Source: a virus
Reading direction: 5' to 3' (one strand)
DNA length: 41,742 nucleotides
Virus record (IMG/VR): IMGVR_UViG_3300028175_000005
Location: 1-41,742 of that record
In this document: piece by piece, positions 8,128 through 16,469 of the stretch
How positions within the stretch are numbered: the first letter of the stretch is position 1
Layout: every line of letters begins with the position of its first letter
The notes under the pieces: model-generated
What the model saw: only the letters and a program-made list of their open reading frames with translations
Told to the model about the DNA's origin: nothing
Databases searched by the model: none
Made by a program: the position numbers and the translations under genes

Positions 8128-10662
8128 ATGTTTCAATTTAACAATATTCCACCAAATATACAAAAAACCTTATATAAGCGAATGAATGCACTTTCACGAA
8201 GTGGTAATATGAGTCCATTAGGATTACAAGAAGAACAACAATCAAATAGTGTATCCGAAATGATGACAAAATCTTGTTGGGTTAGAGTTACAGCTGCAGT
8301 TCCAGAGTATAAAAAACACGCATCTGGTGAATTTGAGGGTCAGTATGTATATCCATTAGAAAAACTTGGACATAAACCAATGCGGTTATCAAGTGCATTC
8401 AAAGATGGCCAACCATTAAATCAACCACTTGCTTCAAAAACTAATTTATTAAACAATAAACCAACATCTATATTAAGACCGCATACAGGAGTTATTGGTA
8501 TATCCACAAGTTTTAAAAACCATTCGATACAAAATGTAAGTATCAATTGGAAATTATGGGACATAAATGATTTTGAGGTATATGAAAAAGCATTTTTAAA
8601 ACATGGAAGAACTGTCTTAGTAGAGTTTGGTTGGTCAACACCCGAAACTAAAACATTAACTAAGCCAGAAAAACCTGAAGATTTACTACAATACTACAAT
8701 TCGATACAAGAAAAAATTATATCAAGTGGTGGTGATTATTATGCAGCTATGGGTGTTATAAAAAGTTTTAGTTATAACATAGGAGTTAACGGAGAATTTG
8801 ATTGTACTACAGAATTAACTTCAATGGGGAATACACTATTCAAAGGGCCCGTAGACCCCGCGGATAATCCTGTACCAGAAGTGGTAAGAAATAAAAATAC
8901 TAAAACTATAGAAGAAGCTTTTCAGAAATCACAAGTAAATTTTGAAACCTATATGAAATCTTTTAATGAAAGACTCAAATTAGAATTTGAAAGTGGTGCT
9001 GCTGGAGTTTATTTTCAAGAAGATAATAATAAGGGATATTGTAGTTATGGCTGGTTTGAAGATGAGATTCTAAATACATTCTTTGGTATGGTTACTAAAA
9101 AATATGGTGCAGCAGATTCCACCGACCCTGGTAGTGAATTGACTACACAAATTAGAAGTATGGGTACGAAGTATGCAATTTCAGTAGATAGTTTAGGTGA
9201 GATAGTTGATTCAGAAAAGATAACTGGCGATAATCCATGTAGGGATAGTTTTCATTTATATACGATGAATCCACACATACAATTTCCAGGTAAATATATT
9301 GGGATACGAACAATAAAAGAAGCCGGAGCGAATGCAAATAAGGTATTTGAATCTAAAATTGCTGAAAAGTATGTAACTTTGGGCAAAACATTTGATGATA
9401 TAAATAGTTTATTTTTACCATTCAAAATTGATGGTTCGGAGTGGGGTAGTATAAGAAATATAGTATTTAGTGCAGATTTTATTGCACAACAATTTAGTGG
9501 TATTAGAAGTTTAGAAGATGGTTTAAATAATTTTTGGAATGCAGTTAATGCACAATATGGTTCATTTTGGGATTTTAGAGTAGTACAAGATGCTGGACAC
9601 AATGGTAGGATAGGGGTTATTGATAATTATGCTACAGAAAATAGAATTAAAGATATTAACCCTAAGATGGATGGTAAACGGTCTACATTTGATGACCCAA
9701 ATCACGTTTTTGAATTTCCATTATATAGTAATCGTTCAATGTTTAAAGATTTCTCTTTAGAGGTTAAGTTGAGTTCTCAAATGGCTACACAGGCAATGTT
9801 TCATAGTAATAAAAATTTTGGTACACAAGGTGAAGGTGGAAGTGGCAAACCAGAAGATATAGGAGTTACTGCATTAGCATCAATGCAAAATCAAACTATG
9901 GCAGATAAAACTGCAAATGTACAATCCCAAGAAGATAGTAAGGATTACATACTTGATGAGGTTTGGTTTCCATATCTTGGTAACCCAAGTAACAACACTG
10001 GCCCGCAGAGAATGACTAGAAAAGACCCAAATGACCCAAATTCTGATTTAGTTCTTTCAAATGTGGGAGAACAAAATAAATTAGAGGGATTAGATACTGA
10101 TATAGAAGTTGGAAAGTCCGCAGAGATGAGCTTAAAAACTGAGGGTGAGATTGAAAAATTCGAAAGTGCAAATAATTGGTTTGGTGATGATAATCCATCT
10201 CAAAGGGAAGAAGTATTAATTTACACCGCAGATGGAGAAATGTTGGGAAGTTTTGAACGGGGTATGTTGTGGATGATGAATAAATCTTCGGAAGCACAAG
10301 CAGCTATAGACCCACTAACACCATTAAATATTAGCTTCACTATTCCAGGTATTGGTGGAATAAGTATGTATGATTTATTCGCAGTAGATTACTTACCAAA
10401 GAGATATAGAGATTATGGTTTATTTCAAGTTAATTCAGTTGACCATACACTATCACCATCAGGTTGGGATACAAAACTAAGTGGAATGTTACGAGTGGAT
10501 ATGGATTCATTAATTAAAGCAGCAAAAAAAGCTGGTTCATATACAGACCCGAAAGTTGTAGAGATAAATTCTACATTTGATAATTCATCATCTGCAAGTG
10601 TATTACAAGTAAAACAAAATTCTCAAAAGTTTGAAACGGCAAAGAAATCTACTGGAGTATAA
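8128..10662 (+). CDS. Large baseplate / hub-associated structural protein
   Basis: This 844-residue protein ends the tail operon. No enzyme motif is visible. It is rich in Asn, Ser and aromatic residues and in beta-strand patterns. Readable landmarks are CWVRVTAAVPEY near residue 50, a GVIGISTSFKN and NVSINWKLWDINDFEVYEKA block at about 120-150, VLVEFGWSTPET at about 165, and a C-terminal MYDLFAVDYLPKRYRDYGLF plus FQVNSVDHTLSPSGWDTKLS. That last pattern (receptor-free strand pair, then SGWDTKLSG) is similar to the closing segment of hub or adaptor proteins that carry phage beta-barrels. It is placed as baseplate or hub by context and style. The exact T4 counterpart was not recognised, and it is much longer than T4 gp27. 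Confidence 0.55.
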   Translation: MFQFNNIPPNIQKTLYKRMNALSRSGNMSPLGLQEEQQSNSVSEMMTKSCWVRVTAAVPEYKKHASGEFEGQYVYPLEKLGHKPMRLSSAFKDGQPLNQPLASKTNLLNNKPTSILRPHTGVIGISTSFKNHSIQNVSINWKLWDINDFEVYEKAFLKHGRTVLVEFGWSTPETKTLTKPEKPEDLLQYYNSIQEKIISSGGDYYAAMGVIKSFSYNIGVNGEFDCTTELTSMGNTLFKGPVDPADNPVPEVVRNKNTKTIEEAFQKSQVNFETYMKSFNERLKLEFESGAAGVYFQEDNNKGYCSYGWFEDEILNTFFGMVTKKYGAADSTDPGSELTTQIRSMGTKYAISVDSLGEIVDSEKITGDNPCRDSFHLYTMNPHIQFPGKYIGIRTIKEAGANANKVFESKIAEKYVTLGKTFDDINSLFLPFKIDGSEWGSIRNIVFSADFIAQQFSGIRSLEDGLNNFWNAVNAQYGSFWDFRVVQDAGHNGRIGVIDNYATENRIKDINPKMDGKRSTFDDPNHVFEFPLYSNRSMFKDFSLEVKLSSQMATQAMFHSNKNFGTQGEGGSGKPEDIGVTALASMQNQTMADKTANVQSQEDSKDYILDEVWFPYLGNPSNNTGPQRMTRKDPNDPNSDLVLSNVGEQNKLEGLDTDIEVGKSAEMSLKTEGEIEKFESANNWFGDDNPSQREEVLIYTADGEMLGSFERGMLWMMNKSSEAQAAIDPLTPLNISFTIPGIGGISMYDLFAVDYLPKRYRDYGLFQVNSVDHTLSPSGWDTKLSGMLRVDMDSLIKAAKKAGSYTDPKVVEINSTFDNSSSASVLQVKQNSQKFETAKKSTGV

Positions 10663-10698
10663 AATCGCCAAATTAAAAGTTTATTTGGGGTTTTAAAC

Positions 10699-10712
10699 TG
10701 ATATATATTATT
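10699..10712 (+). promoter_or_regulatory. Candidate late promoter box before the cysC-like operon
   Basis: TGATATATATTATT lies 16 bp before the start codon. The identical 14-mer occurs at 16980-16993 upstream of gp32, and near-copies lie before tail and Hint genes. The repeat is seen directly; promoter function is inferred. Confidence 0.5.
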
Positions 10713-10728
10713 AATTAAAGGTTATGTT

Positions 10729-11181
10729 ATGATTCTATGGTTCACAGGCCAACCAGGTTCTGGTAAGACTACATTATGTACAGAGTTAAAACACAAGTTG
10801 TCATTTTGGAAACACAAAGTGGTGCATATTGATGGGGATAACCTTCGTGATATCTTAAACAATAAAGATTATTCCGAAGATGGTAGACGAAAGAATGTTC
10901 AGTTTGCTATTGATATGGCAAAGGTTTTAGACAATATAGGTTACATTGTATTGGTGTCATTAGTTTCACCTTATAGAGATATGAGGCAGGAACTAAAGAG
11001 GTCAAGGAATGTTTCAGAGTTTTATATACACTCAACCCGACCAACAGAAAAAGAACAATATTGGGTGGATGATTACGAACCACCACTAACAAACTTTACA
11101 GATATAAATGCAGACAAATCAATAAAGGAGTGTGTAGATGAAATATTCGATGTTTATCGGCAGATGGCAACCTTGGCATAA
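10729..11181 (+). CDS. cysC: Adenylylsulfate (APS) kinase-like P-loop kinase
   Basis: This 150-residue P-loop kinase resembles CysC, which phosphorylates APS to PAPS. The Walker A motif GQPGSGKT is at residues 7-14, the CysC-type DGDNLRD at 35-41, a DGRRKN helix start at 52-56, and the SPYRD motif at 80-84. Host CysC has about 200 residues; the C-terminal part is shortened here. Because the C-terminal region is reduced, a related small-molecule kinase is possible. It opens a coupled operon and overlaps the next gene by 44 bp. The overlap with a nucleotidyltransferase suggests the two act on a common or sequential substrate, but no sulfotransferase was seen in the window. Confidence 0.7.
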   Translation: MILWFTGQPGSGKTTLCTELKHKLSFWKHKVVHIDGDNLRDILNNKDYSEDGRRKNVQFAIDMAKVLDNIGYIVLVSLVSPYRDMRQELKRSRNVSEFYIHSTRPTEKEQYWVDDYEPPLTNFTDINADKSIKECVDEIFDVYRQMATLA

Positions 11182-11524
11182 AGGACATCAATGGTTAATA
11201 GAACAACGATTGAAAGAGGGTAAGAATGTTTTGATTTGTATTCGAGATATGATGCCAGACAAAAACAATCCATTTACTTGTGAGGAAGTATTTGATATGT
11301 TATCCAGAGAGTTATCAGATTACATTAGAGTTAAACAAGTTAAACTTATGATAGTACCTGATATAGAATCAGTCAATTATGGTAGAGGAGTGGGTTATGA
11401 TATTATAGAACACACACCACCTACAGAAATAGGTGAGATATCTGCAACAAAGATTCGTGAAAAATATAAAAAAGAAAGAAGTGATGAATTAATAGAAATG
11501 ATTAAATTAAAAGGAAGTGCATAG
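11138..11524 (+). CDS. HxGH nucleotidyltransferase (NMNAT/cytidylyltransferase type)
   Basis: This 128-residue protein has the nucleotidyltransferase signature GRWQPWHKGH at residues 8-17, with HKGH at 14-17, and the second family motif ISATKIRE at 101-108. Such enzymes join a nucleoside triphosphate to a phosphorylated substrate, as in NMN adenylyltransferase, pantetheine-phosphate adenylyltransferase or glycerol-phosphate cytidylyltransferase. The length and GRxQPxHxGH form fit the NadM/NadR-like branch best. A very good ribosome-binding site (AAAGGAG) inside the preceding gene fixes the start and supports a real 44-bp overlap. Its substrate cannot be read from the sequence. A role in NAD synthesis or in making an activated modifier is possible. 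Confidence 0.7.
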   Translation: MKYSMFIGRWQPWHKGHQWLIEQRLKEGKNVLICIRDMMPDKNNPFTCEEVFDMLSRELSDYIRVKQVKLMIVPDIESVNYGRGVGYDIIEHTPPTEIGEISATKIREKYKKERSDELIEMIKLKGSA

Positions 11525-11643
11525 TGAAAAAATTAATAAAGTTTTTAAAGAAACCTGAGACTAAAAAACTACATAAAGAATCTATGAAGTTTCAAGGTTT
11601 GGAAAAGCTAATTAAGAAGATAAAAGATTGTGGTGAGGCTTAA
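11524..11643 (+). CDS. 39-residue basic peptide, translationally coupled
   Basis: A GTG start overlaps the previous stop (TAGTG), and the stop overlaps the thyX start (TAATG), so the ORF exactly fills the gap. It encodes a 39-residue, Lys-rich amphipathic peptide (MKKLIKFLKKPETKKLHKES at the start; an LEKLIKKIKD helix near the end). No family was recognised. The exact junctions at both ends are the main evidence that it is translated. It may merely carry ribosomes to thyX. Confidence 0.5.
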   Translation: MKKLIKFLKKPETKKLHKESMKFQGLEKLIKKIKDCGEA

Positions 11644-12344
11644 TGAAAATTGATGTATTAGATAAAGGTTATATAGAATTAGTTGATTCTCTTGGTAATG
11701 ATTTAACTCCAGTAAATGCTGCAAGAGTTTCCTTTGGTCAAAAGAGTGATAAGTTTACAGATAAGGATAGAAAACTATCCAAGTTTCTAATTAAACATAA
11801 ACACTTTTCACCATTTAGACACCAACACATTCAAGTTATTATTAAAGCACCAGAATTTGTTATGAGACAAGCATACAAACACGTTGTGGGGATTGAAACC
11901 ACATCATCAAGTGTTACCAAAGACCATGCTTGGAACGAAATTAGTGGTAGATATATGCCAGTAAAAGATTTTTATTATCCTGATAAGTGGAGAAAACAAT
12001 CAGATGATAATAAACAAGCAAGTGATGGGGAATTAACAGATTTTCAATCTAATAGAGCATTACTTGAATATGGGGATTTGATGAGAAAAATGATAGAAGT
12101 GTATGAGGGATTTGTTAATATGGGAATGGCAAAAGAACAAGCTAGAATTGTATTACCACTATCACAATACACATTAGTTTATTGGACTGCATCTTTCCAA
12201 AGTGTTATGAACTTTATAGAATTACGAGATGAATCTACTTCACAATGGGAGATACGGGAATATGCTATTGCATTAAAAGAGATAATGATGGAAACATTTC
12301 CCGAAACTACTAAGTTGTGGAGTGAAAACTACTGGAATAAGTAA
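11643..12344 (+). CDS. thyX: Flavin-dependent thymidylate synthase
   Basis: This 233-residue ThyX makes dTMP from dUMP using FAD, NADPH and methylene-tetrahydrofolate. It has the standard length. Landmarks are an AARVSFG motif at residues 26-32, the RQAYKH segment at 75-80 and NEISGRY at 98-104, which together form the ThyX signature. The canonical RHRx7S spacing is not present: about 14 extra residues (from GIETTSSS to KDHAW) sit between KHVVG and NEISGRY, an insertion style seen in some phage ThyX proteins. The C-terminal RDESTSQWEIREYA matches the conserved substrate-binding arginine region. It belongs to the coupled operon and supplies thymidylate for phage DNA, alongside the reductase further on. 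Confidence 0.9.
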   Translation: MKIDVLDKGYIELVDSLGNDLTPVNAARVSFGQKSDKFTDKDRKLSKFLIKHKHFSPFRHQHIQVIIKAPEFVMRQAYKHVVGIETTSSSVTKDHAWNEISGRYMPVKDFYYPDKWRKQSDDNKQASDGELTDFQSNRALLEYGDLMRKMIEVYEGFVNMGMAKEQARIVLPLSQYTLVYWTASFQSVMNFIELRDESTSQWEIREYAIALKEIMMETFPETTKLWSENYWNK

Positions 12345-13228
12345 TGAAAGGTTGGATATTTACTACACAAGATAACCCATCGTATGAAACTAAAAGATTA
12401 ATAGAATGTTTTGCAAAAGAGGGTATAGAATGTTTTGCAATACACCCAAATCATGTTGATATCTTTATAAGTAAAGAGAATAAAAGGTCGGTGTTAGTTG
12501 AAAATGAACACACTACAATACCTGATTTTGTAATTCCAAGAGTAGGTTCATCCACTACATATTATCAGAAGGCAGTATTCAGACACTTAGAACGTATGGG
12601 GGTGTTGTTTATTAATAGTTCAGATGCAATTGATAATGTAAAGGATAAACTCTACACAATGCAAATACTTTCACAGAATAATATACCACATCCAAAAACT
12701 ATGTTGGTTAAAAATCCAATTGATTCAAGTTATGTGGAGAGGAATATTGGATTCCCCATAGTGGTAAAATCATTAAGTGGAACACATGGAAAGGGTGTTT
12801 ATCTTTCAGAAAAAAAATCAAATTTCGAACAATTAGTAGAGATGATGGAACAATTTAATGATAGGTTTAATATTATATTACAAGAATTTGTTAGTGATTC
12901 GTTTGGTAGAGATTTAAGAATTATCGTAGTGGGGGGTAAAGTTATTGGAGCAATGAAACGGGAATCATCCGATGGAGATTTCAGAGCAAACATCACACGT
13001 GGTGGAGAAGCAAAACCAGTAGAATTGGATGAACAAATGGAATATTTAGCATTAGAATCTACAAAATTATTAAATTTAGATATAGGTGGTGTAGATTTAT
13101 TATATGATAATGATGGATACAAAATATGTGAGATTAATTCATCACCTGGATTCTTCGGAATGGAAAAATATACTGAGATAAGAGTTGCTGAACAGATAGT
13201 TATGTATGTGAAGAATAAATTAAATTAA
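12344..13228 (+). CDS. RimK-like ATP-grasp ligase
   Basis: This 294-residue ATP-grasp protein has the RimK layout. RimK adds glutamates to the C-terminus of ribosomal protein S6, and relatives ligate other amino acids to peptides. The N-terminal pre-ATP-grasp region includes DFVIPRVGSSTTYYQKAVFR; it is followed by the Gly-rich loop VVKSLSGTHGKGVYLS (about 146-161), an LQEFV hinge, RDLRIIVVGGKVIGAMKRES, an RANITRGGEA loop, and the metal-binding EINSSPGF (E263, N265). All the expected catalytic elements appear intact. It is joined by TAATG overlaps to thyX and to the next gene. It could modify host ribosomes or a virion protein; the substrate is unknown. Confidence 0.85.
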   Translation: MKGWIFTTQDNPSYETKRLIECFAKEGIECFAIHPNHVDIFISKENKRSVLVENEHTTIPDFVIPRVGSSTTYYQKAVFRHLERMGVLFINSSDAIDNVKDKLYTMQILSQNNIPHPKTMLVKNPIDSSYVERNIGFPIVVKSLSGTHGKGVYLSEKKSNFEQLVEMMEQFNDRFNIILQEFVSDSFGRDLRIIVVGGKVIGAMKRESSDGDFRANITRGGEAKPVELDEQMEYLALESTKLLNLDIGGVDLLYDNDGYKICEINSSPGFFGMEKYTEIRVAEQIVMYVKNKLN

Positions 13229-14493
13229 TGGTTATAGTAAATACACAAGATAGTTGGGAAACTTTATCTAAAAGATTACAGAAAGAACCATTTGTATATC
13301 TACAAATGTTTTCAGATGTAAATAAACATCCACTTGACAATCGAGTGTCTTGTTATTATATTCGTACTATGACAAGAGAATTTATAGTACCAGTTCATCA
13401 TAATGAAAAATTTTCGGAAGATATACAATATCTGAATATAGATACACCAATGCTTGTATCTGATTTAAAATCCCATAAGCACATTTCTATGATAACTTCT
13501 AATGAAGTTTATGATTTGAATTGGTGTCATTATATGAAAACAAATCAACCATATGATTTTGATAAACATTTAACAACTGCACATCACCACAATTATAGAT
13601 TACATTACGATAAAGAAAATGTTAATGATATAATTCCGTTGGTAAAGCATGCTGAGTATTTTGAAAAGGTATCAAAAGAATTGATGGTGAATTTTGAAAA
13701 GGAATATGACCAAACTATCTTGGAAGTTTTATATGAAATAGAAAAGAATGGATTATACACTACAGATGATAAAATGGTTTATTCAGAATATAATCCATAC
13801 ACTTTAACGGGTAGACCAAGTAATAGGTTTGGTGGAATGAATTTTGCAGCATTAAATAAAAAGGATGGTAGTAGAAAACAATTTATCAGTAGACATAAAC
13901 ATGGGGTATTGGTAGAGTTTGATTTTGATGCGTATCACCCACGATTAATAGGTGATATGATTGATTATAAATTCCCTAAAGGTTCTGCACATAATCACCT
14001 AGCAAAAACATATGGATTAGGTTATGATGAGGGAAAACAATTAACATTTAAGTATTTATATGGTGGTATAACTACCGAAATGAAACAAAACCCGTTTTTT
14101 GGTAGGGTTGATGAGTTTATAAATGGGTTGTGGAGTACATGGAAATCATCGAAAAGTATTCAATCTGATATTTATAATAGAGAAATAGTTAAGGTGAACT
14201 TGCACGATATGAATCCGAATAAATTGTTCAATTATATGATACAATTATCGGAGACTGAAAATAATATTCGTATCGTAAAAGAATTAATTCCCATTATAGA
14301 AAATGGAGATTATAGTAGTAGGTTAGTATTATATAATTACGATGCCTTTTTATTTGATTTTGATGTAAAAGGAGATGGTTTGGGATACTTAAAAAAAGTA
14401 AAAGAAGTATTAGAACAAAATGGGAAATATCCAACAAAAGTATCTATGGGTGATAACTATCATAGTATGAAGGATATAACAAAGAGATTTTAA
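13228..14493 (+). CDS. Family-A DNA polymerase-like palm protein
   Basis: This 421-residue protein has a degenerate but readable polymerase I-type palm. Around residue 194 it has TGRPSNRFGGMNFAAL, matching the TGRLSS...NLQNIP region. Motif A aligns as FDFDAYHPR, with Asp232 at the catalytic position but His where the conserved Glu should be. DEGKQLTFKYLYGG resembles the O-helix (motif B), LFNYMIQLSETEN matches the QGTAAD region, and YNYDAFLFDF resembles motif C (HDE), keeping one Asp near residue 372. No exonuclease domain is visible, and the N-terminal 130 residues are not recognised. The main replicase here is the separate family-B gp43, so this may be a repair, lesion or terminal-transfer enzyme, or inactive. 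Confidence 0.7.
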   Translation: MVIVNTQDSWETLSKRLQKEPFVYLQMFSDVNKHPLDNRVSCYYIRTMTREFIVPVHHNEKFSEDIQYLNIDTPMLVSDLKSHKHISMITSNEVYDLNWCHYMKTNQPYDFDKHLTTAHHHNYRLHYDKENVNDIIPLVKHAEYFEKVSKELMVNFEKEYDQTILEVLYEIEKNGLYTTDDKMVYSEYNPYTLTGRPSNRFGGMNFAALNKKDGSRKQFISRHKHGVLVEFDFDAYHPRLIGDMIDYKFPKGSAHNHLAKTYGLGYDEGKQLTFKYLYGGITTEMKQNPFFGRVDEFINGLWSTWKSSKSIQSDIYNREIVKVNLHDMNPNKLFNYMIQLSETENNIRIVKELIPIIENGDYSSRLVLYNYDAFLFDFDVKGDGLGYLKKVKEVLEQNGKYPTKVSMGDNYHSMKDITKRF

Positions 14494-15836
14494 TGATAAC
14501 AGATTTTGATAAAATATTAAATGAGTTGAGTTACAGAGTTAAGGATGGTACACCCGATTTAACTAATGAACAACACTTGATTAAATTGTTTGATGTGTTG
14601 AAAGAATACAATTGGCCAATTAATGAGAGAGTTAGACTTATAAAAAATCTCACAACACCATCACAAATTATTGTAGAAGGTAGTACAGGTGCAACTACAT
14701 TTTATCACGAAGTAATGACTGGTATATTAGTTGCTGGTGGTAGTAGTTCATTCAAAGATGGTGCAGAAGTTGCAAAGTTTTTTAAGAATAAAAAAATAAA
14801 AGCAGTAAATTCTGGATTAACTGAAGTCCCACCTGCAGGTGCAGTATGGGAAAAATTTTTATTAAAAGCTTCAATTCCAAAGGGAGACCTCGTATCCGAT
14901 GCAAAAAAACTATCTTCGAGAATTGTAAAAGAATTAGGTAAGGGTACGAATATGATGTGGACCGGCCCAACAAACGATGGTTCTAAGTATGGAGCTGCAG
15001 ATATTGCTGGTACATTTAGTGGTTATGGTGATGTTGGTATATCTTTAAAGAAGGGGGTTGGACAATTAAAGAATTTAACTCTGGGTACTTTTACAAAAGC
15101 ATTGGGACTAAAAGAATTAAAAGGAAAGGATTTTATAACAACATATAAATCAGATTTTGATGCGATGACAAAAGATTGGAAAGTTTTAGTTACAAAATTA
15201 TTTAATTCAAAAACAAAAGATTCAAAAGCAAAAACGATTTTTAAGAATCATATTAAAAACACTTGGGATGAATATCAAAAAGAAATATTAACAGAAGAAG
15301 AATTGAATATATTAACAGAGGCAGTTGGTTTACCTAAAATGAAATATGCTACTAAAACAAAAAAGTTCAAATATTTTTGTAGAAAAATGCAAGAGAAGAA
15401 TCATCCACAATGGAAAGTTTGGAATGTCAAACGGACAAAACATTTCAAGAATATTTTCGAAACGTACTTATCAGGTAAAGAAAATTCAATACGATTAGGT
15501 TTACATAATTTATTTAAAAAACAATTAAGTGTTGGGGAAACAAGTTTATTTTATGCTGCTAAGGGTGGTGATACATTTTGGTTTATCCCAAGTGAAAAAC
15601 TTTATAATAAAAAAATGGGACCTGAAGAATTTATTGCTGATTATGAATTAAAAGAATCAAAATCTGGATATCAATTTTTATTAGATGTTGGTACACAAGA
15701 CGTTGGTGGTATTGGGACTGTTATCATAACGATTCGATTTGCGGATGGACAAATGGATGGAGTACCCGGAGTTAAATCAGATTATAAATTAGTTTCAAAC
15801 GATTGGTCTGGTTTATTAGGAGCATTTAGGAAATAA
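14493..15836 (+). CDS. Unknown 447-residue protein with nuclease-like motif
   Basis: The family was not recognised. A helical N-terminal 60 residues is followed by a Gly/Thr-rich segment (EGSTGATTFYHEVMTGILVA). At about residues 155-195 there is the striking block DGSKYGAADIAGTF, then GDVGISLKKGVGQLKN. An acidic residue in AADI, followed about 16 residues later by an S-L-K strand, looks like a PD-(D/E)xK nuclease core with Ser in place of Glu, as in some restriction endonucleases. This is inference from pattern only. The middle is Lys/Phe-rich and the C-terminus is beta-rich (GIGTVIITIRFADGQ). It is coupled by a TAATG overlap to the polymerase-like gene, which favours a DNA-related role. Confidence 0.55.
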   Translation: MITDFDKILNELSYRVKDGTPDLTNEQHLIKLFDVLKEYNWPINERVRLIKNLTTPSQIIVEGSTGATTFYHEVMTGILVAGGSSSFKDGAEVAKFFKNKKIKAVNSGLTEVPPAGAVWEKFLLKASIPKGDLVSDAKKLSSRIVKELGKGTNMMWTGPTNDGSKYGAADIAGTFSGYGDVGISLKKGVGQLKNLTLGTFTKALGLKELKGKDFITTYKSDFDAMTKDWKVLVTKLFNSKTKDSKAKTIFKNHIKNTWDEYQKEILTEEELNILTEAVGLPKMKYATKTKKFKYFCRKMQEKNHPQWKVWNVKRTKHFKNIFETYLSGKENSIRLGLHNLFKKQLSVGETSLFYAAKGGDTFWFIPSEKLYNKKMGPEEFIADYELKESKSGYQFLLDVGTQDVGGIGTVIITIRFADGQMDGVPGVKSDYKLVSNDWSGLLGAFRK

Positions 15837-15837
15837 T

Positions 15838-16245
15838 ATGAGAACTCAATTATTATGTACATTTACCCGCTTATCTCGATTGCCAGAAACACTTGATGTT
15901 ATTATAGAGTGTAACGATATACTTTATGATAAAATATACATTTTTCAGAATATGAAGGAAGAAACCCAATTAATTTGTACCTATAATGTCGAGTTTATTG
16001 ATAATTACGAGGAGAACATAGAGAACACTATTTCACTACATAGAAAGAAACAGAGTAATACTCTATATACTATTAACGCTTTGAATGAAGTTATCAGAGC
16101 AAAGAATAAAGGAATCTTAGATAAGAGCTTTAATGTTGATTGGAGTGAATATCAAAATACTTTACTACTAACCAACGAAACAGGTTTGAATATAATACCT
16201 ACTAAAATACACCAGGTAGTAAATGTGAAGGATTGGAACAAATAG
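15838..16245 (+). CDS. Conserved-looking hypothetical protein, 135 residues
   Basis: The family was not named. The protein begins MRTQLLCTFTRLSRL and has a central TLYTINALNEVIRAKN helix and a C-terminal DWSEYQNTLLLTNETGLNII. The style is that of small proteins found in many T4-like marine phages, but no function is known to me. It starts 1 bp after the preceding stop and is the last gene of the operon that begins at 10729. Downstream comes the 0.8-kb gene-free region. No membrane segment, metal site or nucleotide-binding loop is visible. Confidence 0.6.
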   Translation: MRTQLLCTFTRLSRLPETLDVIIECNDILYDKIYIFQNMKEETQLICTYNVEFIDNYEENIENTISLHRKKQSNTLYTINALNEVIRAKNKGILDKSFNVDWSEYQNTLLLTNETGLNIIPTKIHQVVNVKDWNK

Positions 16246-16277
16246 TTACACAAGTGTATCATTATGATATAGTACGG

Positions 16278-16296
16278 GTGTATTAAAACAATACAC
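16278..16296. other. Perfect 7-bp hairpin in the gene-free region
   Basis: GTGTATT (16278-16284) pairs with AATACAC (16290-16296) around AAAAC; G77-T97 and G76-C98 pairs can extend it. No T-run follows, so it is not a clear terminator. The surrounding 16246-16470 stretch is very AT-rich and holds no ORF. Confidence 0.4.
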
Positions 16297-16422
16297 TCCA
16301 AAACAACGCGTTTGAATTAACTCATAATCGGTTAACTATATATAAATATCAAGTTTTTTTCAGTTATTTACGTTTTTTTTTAAAATAAAATGTATTTTGG
16401 GAATTTATATACATATATATTA

Positions 16423-16450
16423 ATGTATCAAATGAGATACATAGTTTTTT
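16423..16450 (+). terminator. Possible weak terminator before the ncRNA locus
   Basis: ATGTATC (16423-16429) pairs with GATACAT (16436-16442) around a 6-nt loop, followed by AGTTTTTT. The stem has few GC pairs, so this is tentative. It could end the operon finishing at 16245. A TTGACA at 16449-16454 overlaps its end, but no good -10 box follows. Confidence 0.4.
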
Positions 16451-16469
16451 GACAAATTGGATTTTTGAA

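Noticed and set aside
11643-12344. ThyX judged inactive because the RHRx7S motif is not canonical
   Set aside because: The RQ..KH and NEISGRY parts are both kept around an insertion, a form also seen in other phage ThyX proteins, so it was called as intact.
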